From assembly GCA_019359045.1 (NCBI GenBank), contig JAHHIA010000014.1, forward strand, positions 62,001-126,000: a stretch of 64,000 nt of DNA. The letters are read 5' to 3'. The notes below the pieces were generated by a model. That model searched no databases, was not told where the DNA came from, and was given only the letters and a program-made list of their open reading frames with translations. Of this stretch, positions 33,161 through 41,985 are shown piece by piece. The translations under genes and the position numbers were made by a program. How positions within the stretch are numbered: position 1 is the first letter of the stretch; each line of letters opens with the position of its first letter. Origin of the DNA: Scytolyngbya sp. HA4215-MV1 (GTDB lineage Bacteria > Cyanobacteriota > Cyanobacteriia > Leptolyngbyales > Leptolyngbyaceae).

Positions 33161-33224
33161 GCCTTTTATGTAAGAATAAGAATATTACCGACTAATCGCG
33201 TAACCTAAATAGGACGCTAAATAT

Positions 33225-33446
33225 ATGCTCAGCCTCGATATGAAAGTCCCAAAGAACAGACAAAGCCGCCTATCTGATGATGTGTGGTTGGCAAGTGAAG
33301 CGATCGCACGTCACTTTCGTATGTCTAGTTCGCGTGATGGGCTAGAAGCTGCGATCAGAAACTATGTCTTACAACTGGCAGAAAAGGATTCTAATTTTTC
33401 AGAAATTTGGGAACAGGTTAAACAAGAGGGTGTTGAAGAAGCCTGA
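33225..33446 (+). CDS. Small RHH-like protein, 73 aa
   Basis: The sequence 'PKNRQSRLSDDVWLASEAIA' near residues 8-27 followed by 'MSSSRDGLEAAIRNYVLQLA' near 32-51 is ribbon-helix-helix-like, so a small DNA-binding regulator is likely. Start is the ATG at 33225, with AGGA about 10 nt before; an ATG at 33240 is possible. Transcribed divergently from the ParM-like gene and next to the repeat cluster. Confidence 0.6.
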   Translation: MLSLDMKVPKNRQSRLSDDVWLASEAIARHFRMSSSRDGLEAAIRNYVLQLAEKDSNFSEIWEQVKQEGVEEA

Positions 33447-33823
33447 AACAAGACATTACTTTACCTGTATTTTGTATTTGTACAAAATATATTTAGGACA
33501 GGCTTTATCTCTGATTAAACCCATGAGATATTAACCTCAAACTCCCTCACTGCATGGCTTAGAAGATAACCAATCAGAACCGAATCTATCTAATGATGAG
33601 GCAAACAACCCATAATAGTTATTAGATAGATAGATAGGCAGTATCATACTAACTAATTTGTCTCCAAAAACAGCTAGCTTGTACTAATACGAATTAGTGC
33701 AAAATATTCAACTTGTAAAGATATATTAACGGCGGTTTTCTAGAAGAGTGAATTGATGCAATAGTATCTCAAAATCCTCTTACTGAAGGGGATAGAGACT
33801 ATGCAAGCCTTTTGGAGATAGCC
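33447..33823. other. AT-rich intergenic region
   Basis: No gene seen. It includes a short tandem AGATAGATAGATAG (around 33624-33640) and a partly self-complementary stretch TTTTGTATTTGTACAAAA near 33474-33490. AT-richness would suit an origin or promoter, but nothing specific is recognised. Confidence 0.4.
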
Positions 33824-34180
33824 ATGAATAAGAGAGGACACAACTTAAGTAATTTTCCCTGGCTACCACTCGAATTGAAACAGTTTTTCCCGGCAGTACC
33901 CGCTATTTATTTTTGCGTTGATGAAGATGATTGCATTCAGTACATAGGGCAAACACGAAACTTAAAACAGCGCTTTAGTTGCCACCACAGGTTGACTGAG
34001 CTTGAAAATCTGGTAGACGCACGGGTGTATTTTCGTTTTTTTAAGCAGGAAGACACCAGATTATTGATTCCATACGAAAAAGTCTTTATCAGAGAATTTC
34101 AACCTCAAATGAACCGCAACCTGAGAAGTGGGGTTAAAAGACATAGAACCCCCGACCGTACAAAAAGAAGGGTGAGATAA
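33824..34180 (+). CDS. GIY-YIG domain protein
   Basis: About 118 residues from the ATG at 33824, with GGAG about 8 nt upstream. The core 'PAIYFCVDEDDCIQYIGQTR' near residues 25-44 is the GIY-YIG motif (here AIY and YIG), followed by 'NLKQRFSCHH' near 45-54, with conserved Arg and Tyr/His, and Glu in 'PYEKVFIREFQP' near 84-95. The C-terminus is a basic tail suited to DNA binding. Small single-domain GIY-YIG nucleases are frequent on cyanobacterial mobile elements. Confidence 0.82.
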   Translation: MNKRGHNLSNFPWLPLELKQFFPAVPAIYFCVDEDDCIQYIGQTRNLKQRFSCHHRLTELENLVDARVYFRFFKQEDTRLLIPYEKVFIREFQPQMNRNLRSGVKRHRTPDRTKRRVR

Positions 34181-34439
34181 CCGAACAATGCTTATTTCTA
34201 CCTTCTTTATGACCTTGCTCAAAGTGTCTACTATTTAGTAGACTTTTTGAGAGGCAAAATGCTTGAAACCTAACAATATAGGCGTTTTTATATACGGATA
34301 GCATAACGAAGACAACTACATAAAACAGCAAATTCTCTCATGGCGATCGCTGCTGTACGGTTATTTGAGCGATCGTCGATAGTGGTAAAAGTCAAAATGT
34401 TTGTGTTAGTATATATACATGAAATCGCCAGGAAAAACG

Positions 34440-34625
34440 ATGCAAGTAATTCGTAGAAAATCCAATCCTGTTACACGTTATGTCCCTGTTGGAGTAACCG
34501 AAAAAGATTACGAGAATTTAGATCGTGTATCTGCTGAGATGGGTATCGGACGATCAACGTTAGTACGTCAAGCCTTACAAGCTTACTTAGCAAATGTTGA
34601 TTCTTCTACGGTTACGGCTGCATAA
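34440..34625 (+). CDS. CopG/RHH-type regulator, 61 aa
   Basis: 'TRYVPVGVTEKDYENLDRVS' near residues 12-31 and 'GIGRSTLVRQALQAYL' near 35-50 give a classical ribbon-helix-helix fold of the CopG family. The ATG at 34440 is chosen because AGGA is 7 nt upstream; the ATG at 34419 lacks one. Probably a copy-number or antitoxin-like repressor for the nearby replication genes. Confidence 0.72.
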   Translation: MQVIRRKSNPVTRYVPVGVTEKDYENLDRVSAEMGIGRSTLVRQALQAYLANVDSSTVTAA

Positions 34626-34633
34626 ACAGACAC

Positions 34634-34671
34634 AAAAAAAAAGAAGCCCTCACAAGCTATCAACTGTGAGG
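34634..34671 (-). terminator. Hairpin with T tract on the minus strand
   Basis: CCTCACA/TGTGAGG stem; on the minus strand it is followed by a T-rich tract (positions 34642-34634). No minus-strand gene is apparent to its right, so it might end an antisense RNA started in the leader of the replication operon. That would suit plasmid copy control, but this is inferred only. Confidence 0.5.
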
Positions 34672-34798
34672 ACTGCTCTCAAACATTCAACTAATTTTCT
34701 GAACCCAGGCTCTAAAGTTTCACAGGCTTTCCCGACCTGAATTCAGTTGATCACCTAAAGCAAACTTCTCAAGCAGGCAATAGGTCTGTTCACTAATA

Positions 34799-35170
34799 AT
34801 GGCTCATTTTCCGTTTGAAAGCAAGTCTAAAAAGAACAAAAATGCTACATACTGCTGTCCTAATTGTAGCGAAAAAGTCACCTTTAAGCCAAGTTTCACA
34901 TCAGGTCACAGCTTCAGAATAGGCACTATGCCTACTTTTGAGAGCCTTTACGCACATTACCAGGAACACTTTAGCGATGTGACCGCTTTTTCTACTGCAA
35001 CGTGGGTCACACAAAACCGAGAAGGCTATCTAAAGACTTACACAAGGGAAAACAAAGAGCTTCGTGAGTTTTATAGCGCGAAAGAAATCAGAGAAATGGG
35101 TGAGCTACACGCTAAGGCGATCGTCAAAGTAGCTTCAGACCGGATGCTACGTGGGGGGTTTGGATCATGA
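34799..35170 (+). CDS. Small zinc-finger-like protein before the replication gene
   Basis: The protein has 123 residues. 'YCCPNCSEKVTF' near residues 18-29 with later histidines ('LYAHYQEHF' near 50-58) forms a C2H2-like zinc site. The C-terminal half is helical and charged. Its stop overlaps the start of the 1189-residue replication protein by 4 nt (ATGA), so it is a translational partner, possibly an accessory initiator or regulator. Confidence 0.7.
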   Translation: MAHFPFESKSKKNKNATYCCPNCSEKVTFKPSFTSGHSFRIGTMPTFESLYAHYQEHFSDVTAFSTATWVTQNREGYLKTYTRENKELREFYSAKEIREMGELHAKAIVKVASDRMLRGGFGS

Positions 35171-38100
35171 AAACCCCTATAGAATTAGGACTCATCGAAT
35201 CGAAAATTGGCAGCGTACAGAAGAGGTTTTACCTTGACAACGCTGGCAACCTTCAGAAAGATACAGACCACAAACTAAGCGTATCTAGCGGTTACTTCAC
35301 AAACCTGACTGTAGAGGGACTAGAAGGTTTAGCCACAGTGCTAAAAAATTTCAAATCAAATAATGCCCTTACGTTGGGTGTTGCTGCTTCAAAAGGACGT
35401 TTGGATCTTCTCAAAGAAGAGAAATGGGTGAAGATCGGCAAACCAAAGGGGACGATCGCTCGTACTAAAGAGTGCGTCGGATGGTCTGATGGGTATCATC
35501 CACTATTGTTCGACCACGATAAAGAACCTGGTAGACCCGATGTATCTGCTGATGAATTGTGGCAACGTGTGATCGCTTGTGTGCCTGAATTGAATGGTGT
35601 TGGTAGGCTAGTAACGTCGTCTACCAGCAGCCATATTTATACTACCTCTGGGGAGTGTCTGAGAGGCGATACAGGACATCATAATTATATCGTCGTTAAA
35701 GGCGACAAAGAGAAGTTTGTAGAGCTGTTGAAAGTCAGATTTTGGGTACATGGTGAGGGATTTTACAAGTTAGGCAACGTCAACAAGCAAACGGGTGTTG
35801 CTTCGGTTTTAGAGCGGTTTTTGCTCGATATCACTGTCTTCAGTCCTGAAAGATTGATTTATGAGGCTGGTGCTGACTTGCCAGAAGGACTGGTTCAGAA
35901 ACGACCAGAACCGCGTTTCTACCCTGGCGATGTACTTGACTTTGATCTTTTACCAGAACCGACATCTGAAGAACGAGCGATCGCAGAGGCGAATCGATCT
36001 AAGGCTCATGCTGAGATTAAGGCACTTCAGGAGCAAAAAACGATTGAATGGTTGATGACTCATGAAAGGTTAGACCGTTCAGAAGCTTATAAAGAAGCCA
36101 CTAGAGCTATTCAATATTGTGAACGTGGCGTTCTTCGGTTAGACCACAAGCTCTACTTTAAGGGTGGGTTAGAGGTCTTAGCGGGTGATTTACAGTCTCA
36201 TCACGTAGGTAGGGATCTTTATGATCCGCAAGAACCTGATTATGATGGGAAGCGAATTGTCGCAAAGCTATATGAGCGGAATGGATTTTATTACATTAAT
36301 TCTTTTGCTCACGGTAAAAAAGTCTATACCATTGAGGGGGTAGACCCAATCATCACCCAGAATGAACCTGAAGGATTAAACCGTGATGATGGTAGAGCGT
36401 GGAGACGACAACAGGTAAAAGCACTAGCTACGAAAACTTTTGAGGTTTTCACTGAGGCTGAGCCAAACTATAAAGCCGTTGGCAATTATGTAAATGAGTG
36501 CGGCTTTCCTATGCCTAAGCTAGGTGAAGCAATTTTAATCGACGCTTTTACTGGTGCTGGTAAGTCTACCCAGTTCAAACAGTGGAAAGATGCTTTAGTA
36601 CTTCAAAACAATGGACGTGTTTATGCGGATTTGATTTGCCACAGGAATGCACTAGCACGATCAACAGGCTTAAATATGGGTATGCAACATCTCAATGATT
36701 TATTTATTGAGGGTAGCGAACCAATTTTAATCAGACGACGGATAGCGAATTCGTATTCGCTTGCATACTGCATTGATAGCTTCTTGAAGCGCTGTGAATT
36801 TTTAATGAGTCACATTCATCAGGGAATGAAAGTGCTTTTAATCCTTGATGAATGGAATGCGGTTTTAGAGCACTTATTAAACGGAGGCACGATCAAAGGT
36901 AATAACAGACAGAGAATCATCGCAGCATTTTCTAACTTATTGCAAGGGATCGGTGATGGGGGCGGTTGGATTATTGGTGGTGAAGCTCATCTCACCAAAC
37001 TATCGATTGATGCGCTTCGTGAGTTAAGTAACAACAAACTTCAGATCAAAGTTTGCCAAATCACCTCAAAGAATCCAAAGCCGTGGCAAGTAGTTAATTA
37101 TCAGCAAGGTGATCCCGGTTCATGTAAACTTGCAGCTTTTTGCAAAACAGAAGAACTACTCAAGGCAGGTAAGCGAGTTCTGGTCATGCTGGGAAGTCAA
37201 GAGGCAGCAGAACAGTATGAGGTACTGCTTCAGGGTGGTTATAAGGTCATGCGGGTTGATAGAGATACGATCGCTCAACCAGAAACACGCGAGTTTGTGA
37301 ACCATATTAACCAGCAATTGCCTGATTCAAAAATTCAATGCTTGATTGCTACACCGACTATGGGCACCGGGGTAGACATTCACGTCAAGTATTTCGATGC
37401 TGTTGTAGTTTACCCTGGGATGCTTGATCCTTTTACCGCCATCCAAATGGCAGGACGAGATCGCAACCCAATACCTCGTTATATGTTTGTACCTGATTGT
37501 GCGAATGCTTCGACAGAGTTTAATCCTGGAAAGCTTGTCAGCAAATGGAATACAACTATGGGACGAGCCGCAAAAAGAGCTAACGTCGCAGAGTCTAAGC
37601 CACGCGGCGTTATCAAGTTGAGTGAACAGATAGCAGCAAGGCTAAAAGCGCTTCATAACGCTGGCTGTAACGTTGCCAATGACATTGTTATTTCGATGCT
37701 GCTGAAAGATGGACATCACATCTCTGAGGATGCGATTGATATAGAAACCATTAAGGAACTAGCTAGAGATTTTAAGCTTGTCGTTAAAGACATTGAGCAA
37801 ATGAGGCTTGAAGAATATAGAGCCACTCAGGAAATGAGTTCGATTGAAGAAGCTAGAAAACAGCTTAAACGAGATGATCTGAGCCGTGAGAAAAGACTGG
37901 AGGCGATAAAAACGGTAGACCGCCATAAGTATGGTGATGTGATTGATGCTACAGACTGGATTTATGAAAATAGGTCGCGGGGTACGAAATCAGACAAACA
38001 CCGAAATTCTTTGGATAAAGCGGTTCTACACGAAAATCCCGATCTAGCGTGCGAAGTGGAAAAGGAGTCACTTACAGCAAGCAACGCACAAACAGGTACA

Positions 38101-38736
38101 TTCTGGTCAGCAAGCTTTAGTTCTGAAGTGGACGCGATAGAACTGCTAGCAGAATTAGGATTTGGCACCCTGCTAGAAACTCTAGGGGAAGACGGCTACA
38201 CGAAGGACGATCCCGCGCTATTGGAGTTTTTCAAGCAGGCTCAGAGCAATCGCACCCGAATTAGAGAATTCTTGGGTCTTACAATAACCTCGGAATCAAC
38301 ACCAGTAAGGTTTTTGAACTCAATACTAAAGAGTAGATTTTTCTGCACAATCAATAATACAAAGTCAAAAGTTCCACATCGCGAACATATAGTAAAAGAT
38401 CATTATGTTCGCGATGTGGAACCGCATAAACAAAAATTTGAGAGGATATACACCATCGTCAAATTTCCCTACAGAGATGAACTTATAGAGCGGCTGAAGC
38501 AGATCGCCCTAGACCGGATTCAAGAAGCTCAGGAGAGACGGGAACAGGACGTGCCAGAAGGAGAACTCCCTACCTATCAACCTACAAATAATCATCAGTT
38601 CGATTTGTACTACTTCCCTGATCCTGATTTAATCCCTGATGGTTCTAGTGTTGACACCTTCAGCCAGCCTGGGTTAGCGATCGTAACAACACCAGACGGT
38701 CATCGAATGGTACTGAAGAGAGACGAAGCTGCATAG
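35167..38736 (+). CDS. CyRepA1-like plasmid replication protein (primase-helicase)
   Basis: The protein has 1189 residues. The N-terminal part shows archaeo-eukaryotic primase/PrimPol-type motifs: 'LLFDHDKE' near 113-120 (Asp-x-Asp) and 'TSSTSSHIYT' near 155-164 (S-x-H), then 'HHNYIVVKGD' near 172. A central helicase-type module has Walker A 'AFTGAGKST' near 460-468, Walker B 'VLLILDEWN' near 555-563, and a motif-VI-like 'IQMAGRDRNP' near 759-768. The C-terminal quarter is charged and low in known motifs. The domain order matches cyanobacterial CyRepA1-type plasmid initiators. Followed by a strong terminator at 38858. Confidence 0.82.
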   Translation: MKTPIELGLIESKIGSVQKRFYLDNAGNLQKDTDHKLSVSSGYFTNLTVEGLEGLATVLKNFKSNNALTLGVAASKGRLDLLKEEKWVKIGKPKGTIARTKECVGWSDGYHPLLFDHDKEPGRPDVSADELWQRVIACVPELNGVGRLVTSSTSSHIYTTSGECLRGDTGHHNYIVVKGDKEKFVELLKVRFWVHGEGFYKLGNVNKQTGVASVLERFLLDITVFSPERLIYEAGADLPEGLVQKRPEPRFYPGDVLDFDLLPEPTSEERAIAEANRSKAHAEIKALQEQKTIEWLMTHERLDRSEAYKEATRAIQYCERGVLRLDHKLYFKGGLEVLAGDLQSHHVGRDLYDPQEPDYDGKRIVAKLYERNGFYYINSFAHGKKVYTIEGVDPIITQNEPEGLNRDDGRAWRRQQVKALATKTFEVFTEAEPNYKAVGNYVNECGFPMPKLGEAILIDAFTGAGKSTQFKQWKDALVLQNNGRVYADLICHRNALARSTGLNMGMQHLNDLFIEGSEPILIRRRIANSYSLAYCIDSFLKRCEFLMSHIHQGMKVLLILDEWNAVLEHLLNGGTIKGNNRQRIIAAFSNLLQGIGDGGGWIIGGEAHLTKLSIDALRELSNNKLQIKVCQITSKNPKPWQVVNYQQGDPGSCKLAAFCKTEELLKAGKRVLVMLGSQEAAEQYEVLLQGGYKVMRVDRDTIAQPETREFVNHINQQLPDSKIQCLIATPTMGTGVDIHVKYFDAVVVYPGMLDPFTAIQMAGRDRNPIPRYMFVPDCANASTEFNPGKLVSKWNTTMGRAAKRANVAESKPRGVIKLSEQIAARLKALHNAGCNVANDIVISMLLKDGHHISEDAIDIETIKELARDFKLVVKDIEQMRLEEYRATQEMSSIEEARKQLKRDDLSREKRLEAIKTVDRHKYGDVIDATDWIYENRSRGTKSDKHRNSLDKAVLHENPDLACEVEKESLTASNAQTGTFWSASFSSEVDAIELLAELGFGTLLETLGEDGYTKDDPALLEFFKQAQSNRTRIREFLGLTITSESTPVRFLNSILKSRFFCTINNTKSKVPHREHIVKDHYVRDVEPHKQKFERIYTIVKFPYRDELIERLKQIALDRIQEAQERREQDVPEGELPTYQPTNNHQFDLYYFPDPDLIPDGSSVDTFSQPGLAIVTTPDGHRMVLKRDEAA

Positions 38737-38857
38737 TCATCAGAAAGACAATTGCCAGTTCAAGATCCAACATCCACAGTGTTAGCCATCAGAAAAAATT
38801 GGGCACACTAGCAAAAGCCAGCATTGCCATCGGTAGATGCACCTTTTTTGATGATAG

Positions 38858-38888
38858 AAGCCCTCGTAAGCTGGCACGAGGGCTTTTT
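38858..38888 (+). terminator. Rho-independent terminator after the replication gene
   Basis: AAGCCCTCGT...ACGAGGGCTT stem followed by TTT, 120 nt after the replication protein stop. Confidence 0.9.
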
Positions 38889-39011
38889 AATAATTAGAAC
38901 CAACTTCCCGAAGTGATTCTGTTCTGAAATATTTACGGGTTCATTCGGTAGAACTATGGTAGAAATTTAGGCAATAGAACCTTGAAAAGCTTATGTTGTT
39001 GGAATTACTAC

Positions 39012-39173
39012 CCGCATTTTGAGTGCGGTGCGTCTACCAATTCCGCCATCCGCCCAGGACATCGGTTTACCTATTATACAGAATTGGGGCACTTTGGAAA
39101 GAAGATTGTGGCGATCGTGGACATTTTCTCTGCAATGATTCGGTTTAAAGGGATAGGCTCATGGCAATCGGAC
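39012..39173. repeat. Right 162-bp direct repeat: attR with the displaced host tRNA 5' half
   Basis: Matches 20669-20830 with three substitutions and no gaps. On the minus strand it holds the 5' half of tRNA-Leu and its promoter, no longer joined to a 3' half. The -35 hexamer differs from the left copy (TTTCCA here, TTTGCA there). It ends 11 bp before the methyltransferase stop codon. Confidence 0.9.
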
Positions 39174-39184
39174 GGTCAATTTGC

Positions 39185-40057
39185 TCATTTGCGCTCTTCC
39201 TGAATTGCGAAACTGAGGATCTGGTAGCGGAGGAGACCGAGTTGGCTAATCCGCTCAACGGCAGCGGTGGCTTGAACCGCCTGCGAATTTCCCACCCGAT
39301 CGAAAACCTGACGCACAATTGGGTAAGTAGGTAGAGTGTTACGGGTAATATCTTCCTGAAAAGTAAGGGAGAATCCCGTTTTTTGGGCGAGAGTTTTATA
39401 ATCTGAGAGCGTAAAGCAACTATCTACCCGACCATAGGTTCCATCTACTAGAGCAGTGAAGGACTCAAATTGGGCGAATGCTTGCTGAAGCATTCGAAAG
39501 ATGGGAACCGAGACAAAGTCACAAATGCCGAGGCGCCCATCCGGTCGCAACACCCGTCGTGCTTCCTGAAAGAAGGTTGCCCGACTAGGGAAATGGAAAA
39601 TACACTCCACGGCCAACACCACATCCATGGATGCATCGGGAAAGGGCATCTGGCAGGCATCTCCTTCTACAAACACAATCTGATTGTTGCTCATGGGCTT
39701 GACTTCTTGTCTTGCCCGATTAAGCTGGCGAGGGTCGATGTTGAGACCTGTCAGATGCAGGTTTTGGAACTGTTCATTGAGGCTGGCGATCGTACCGCCA
39801 AAGCCACAGCCTGCGTCCAACACTCGATCGTTCTCCTTCAACCCTGCTGCCGCATATACTCTCTGACAGAGGTGTTCGGCTGCGATCGCAAAACCCTCAA
39901 TTGAGCCATCGGCTTGAGTGGGATGGGTCCAGTATCCCCAATGCACATGTCGCCCAAAGGCTTGCTGCACCGTCGCCTCACCCAAATTGAGTTGCTCCAG
40001 CAGAATGTCAAAATAGGGCAAGGGAATGTTGGCGGGGCGCGTGGATGGCGATGTCAT
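39185..40057 (-). CDS. Class I SAM-dependent methyltransferase
   Basis: The protein has 290 residues. SAM-binding motif I 'VLDAGCGFGGTIASL' near 79-93, motif II acidic loop 'LTGLNIDPRQ' near 100-109, 'VFVEGDACQMPFPDASMDVV' near 128-147 (post-motif) and 'VLRPDGRLGICDFV' near 173-186 define a small-molecule methyltransferase resembling tocopherol/ubiquinone-type enzymes. The first 60 residues ('LPYFDILLEQLNLGEATVQQ' near 12-31) are like those of sarcosine and terpenoid-type methyltransferases. Substrate unknown. Before integration of the element it was the upstream neighbour of tRNA-Leu. Confidence 0.88.
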   Translation of the reverse strand: MTSPSTRPANIPLPYFDILLEQLNLGEATVQQAFGRHVHWGYWTHPTQADGSIEGFAIAAEHLCQRVYAAAGLKENDRVLDAGCGFGGTIASLNEQFQNLHLTGLNIDPRQLNRARQEVKPMSNNQIVFVEGDACQMPFPDASMDVVLAVECIFHFPSRATFFQEARRVLRPDGRLGICDFVSVPIFRMLQQAFAQFESFTALVDGTYGRVDSCFTLSDYKTLAQKTGFSLTFQEDITRNTLPTYPIVRQVFDRVGNSQAVQATAAVERISQLGLLRYQILSFAIQEERK

Positions 40058-40367
40058 GGTTGGGGGAAGGTGATGAGTCGTTGACGGTTGGTTTGTAGCA
40101 GAGAGTGATTAGCTTTTTGGGCAATGCCGTAAACGTACGAATGCTCATGATTTCACTGCATTACGCTATCGCTTTCGTGGAGTCATGCTGTTAGGCTTGA
40201 CGGCACGCAACTAGACTATCTCTTTTTGATGGTCAGATGAATCGAGATTGTTCCGAATATTGGCACATTACCCGATATCTGAACCTGAATTCTTGTAGTG
40301 TAGTCAATCATCCAAGAGATTAAACCAGGAGATTTGACTCTCAGTCCAAATATAAAACGAGGGACTC
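40058..40367. other. Intergenic region, divergent promoters
   Basis: This 310-bp gap lies between a leftward and a rightward gene, so it should contain both promoters. I see no specific box, repeat or small gene. Confidence 0.4.
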
Positions 40368-40880
40368 ATGCTTATGGTTGTGATTATCCGAGAGGCACTT
40401 GCCCAAGAGATGAATGAAGTTGAATCACTCACGGTAGATGCCTATCGCGAATATTCTGATGCTCTCACATCAGACAATTGGGAGATCATGCGAGCCAATC
40501 TATCTAATGTGGCAGCGATCGCGCAGCAAGGACAATTGATCGTTGCTCAACACGATCAAAACCTAGTTGGGTCGGTGGTTTACTGTCCTCCTGGAACCTC
40601 CGATATTCGTCTTTGTCCACCAGAATGGGCATCGCTGCGGCTATTAGCCGTATCGCCACGTTATCAAGGTCAAGGCATCGGACAGCGACTTTGTTTGGCA
40701 TGTATTGATCGAGCTAAGCAAGACAAAGCAGAAGTGATGGGGTTACATACGAGCGAGTTGATGGTAAAAGCAAGAAGGATGTATGAGAAGTTAGGATTTC
40801 AACAAGATATTGAGTTGCCTCACCGTTTAGGAATACAGTATTGGCGATATGTGCTGAGGTTGGCGGGAGGTGCTCGCTAG
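40368..40880 (+). CDS. GNAT-family N-acetyltransferase
   Basis: The protein has 170 residues. The acetyl-CoA site 'LRLLAVSPRYQGQGIGQRL' near 87-105 (Q-x-x-G-x-G) and 'MVKARRMYEKLGFQQD' near 135-150 are typical. GAGGGACTC precedes the ATG. Single-gene unit, distinct from the longer GNAT in the kptA operon. Substrate unknown. Confidence 0.9.
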   Translation: MLMVVIIREALAQEMNEVESLTVDAYREYSDALTSDNWEIMRANLSNVAAIAQQGQLIVAQHDQNLVGSVVYCPPGTSDIRLCPPEWASLRLLAVSPRYQGQGIGQRLCLACIDRAKQDKAEVMGLHTSELMVKARRMYEKLGFQQDIELPHRLGIQYWRYVLRLAGGAR

Positions 40881-40987
40881 ATAATCCAGTTGTCGCAGCG
40901 ACGAATCGGGTTCTCTGGCTGAATTCGCAATGATATGTCACTGTTCAACGATGTTGTTCGATAACTGCCGTATTCATGGGGAGCGTG

Positions 40988-41860
40988 ATGGACATTCTCT
41001 TTGATATGGAGACGCAAGATCCGGACGACGTCTTCACCCTCTGTTTCCTTTTAAGTCACCCCGCTTTGACCTTGCGGGCTGTCACCATCAATCCTGGTTC
41101 TTTGGAACAGGTTGGTTTGGTTCGAGGCATTTTGGAAAAGCTGGGGCGAGGAGATCTGCCGATCGGGGTTCGCAATCCTCGAACATCCACCAAGACGATC
41201 TCCGACTTTCACAATTCTTTCTTGGGACAGCCAACTCCCAGCCAACCCGATGCCGTTGCTCATGAACTGCTGGCTCAGATGTTGATGGACTTTCCAGACG
41301 CAGTTTGGCTAACCGGCGCGCCCCTGCACAACGCGCGACTGTTGCTTGCGAATCACCCAGCAGTCATCATCCGTCGGTGGGTTGGGCAAGGGGGCTTTGC
41401 AGGGGACAGTTTGGTTCCGCCCGATCGTCGCTTGCCGCAGTTTGCGGGGCTTGAAACCTGTGTCAGTCATAACTTCAGTGGAGATGCCAAGGGCACTCTC
41501 GCTATCTTAAGCAGTCAACAGGTTTTGTCGCGAGACGTGGTGTCCAAGAACGTCTGTCATGGTGTGCGATATGATGCCGAGATGCATCGACGCATGGCAG
41601 CCTATCGGGATGCAACCCCTGGTTTGGCGCTGATCTATGCTGGGATGGAGTGTTATTTAAGAGAGATTCCTGACGGAAAGTTATTTCATGATCCATTGGC
41701 TGCCTGTGTTGCCGTCGATCGCAGCATCGTGACTCTGATTGAGGTGGACGTATACCACGAGAAGGGAAAGTGGGGTGCCAAGCGGGCATTGGGTACCAAC
41801 ACCTTTATCACGATTGCTGTGAACCATGAGCGGTTCTTCCAAACCTTGGTTGCCCATTAA
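40988..41860 (+). CDS. Nucleoside hydrolase-like protein (IUNH superfamily)
   Basis: About 290 residues from the ATG at 40988, preceded by GGGGAG at good spacing; an ATG at 40976 is in frame. N-terminal 'DILFDMETQDPDDVFTLCF' near residues 2-20 matches the Asp-rich calcium site of inosine-uridine nucleoside hydrolases, with Met-Glu replacing the canonical T-D. A 'NPGSLEQVGLVRGILEKLGR' region and the late 'FHDPLAACVAVD' near 226-237 (calcium/ribose-binding His-Asp) are also present. Enzymes of this fold cleave N-glycosidic bonds of nucleosides. The altered DxDxxxDD motif leaves activity uncertain. Confidence 0.8.
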   Translation: MDILFDMETQDPDDVFTLCFLLSHPALTLRAVTINPGSLEQVGLVRGILEKLGRGDLPIGVRNPRTSTKTISDFHNSFLGQPTPSQPDAVAHELLAQMLMDFPDAVWLTGAPLHNARLLLANHPAVIIRRWVGQGGFAGDSLVPPDRRLPQFAGLETCVSHNFSGDAKGTLAILSSQQVLSRDVVSKNVCHGVRYDAEMHRRMAAYRDATPGLALIYAGMECYLREIPDGKLFHDPLAACVAVDRSIVTLIEVDVYHEKGKWGAKRALGTNTFITIAVNHERFFQTLVAH

Positions 41861-41985
41861 CTGTGGCATATCGCTATACATTTCTGATGTGCTAATGCAA
41901 ATCCAAAATGGTTGAACAGATCAGAGCTGCGCAAGCGTGGGTTGAAACATGTTTCCTCGGACTGATGCTGTTGCTCCCCGATCGC

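Larger units (their letters stand above)
20669..39011. mobile_element. 18.3 kb integrative plasmid-like element in tRNA-Leu
   Basis: Bounded by the two 162-bp direct repeats that begin in the tRNA anticodon arm. It contains a tyrosine integrase at the left end, short phage/plasmid-like genes, a P-loop ATPase, a ParM-like segregation pair, a GIY-YIG protein and a large primase-helicase replication protein at the right end. Base composition is visibly more AT-rich than the flanks, yet GCGATCGC octamers persist, so it has long resided in cyanobacteria. No relaxase or type IV secretion genes were recognised; transfer would need help. Confidence 0.85.

Noticed and set aside
33624-33640. CRISPR or functional microsatellite
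   Set aside because: A short AGATAGATAG run, too short and without spacers. No CRISPR array was seen anywhere in the window.
34134-34331. 65-aa minus-strand ORF
   Set aside because: Overlaps the end of the GIY-YIG gene, hydrophobic and Cys/Phe-rich by composition, no ribosome binding site.
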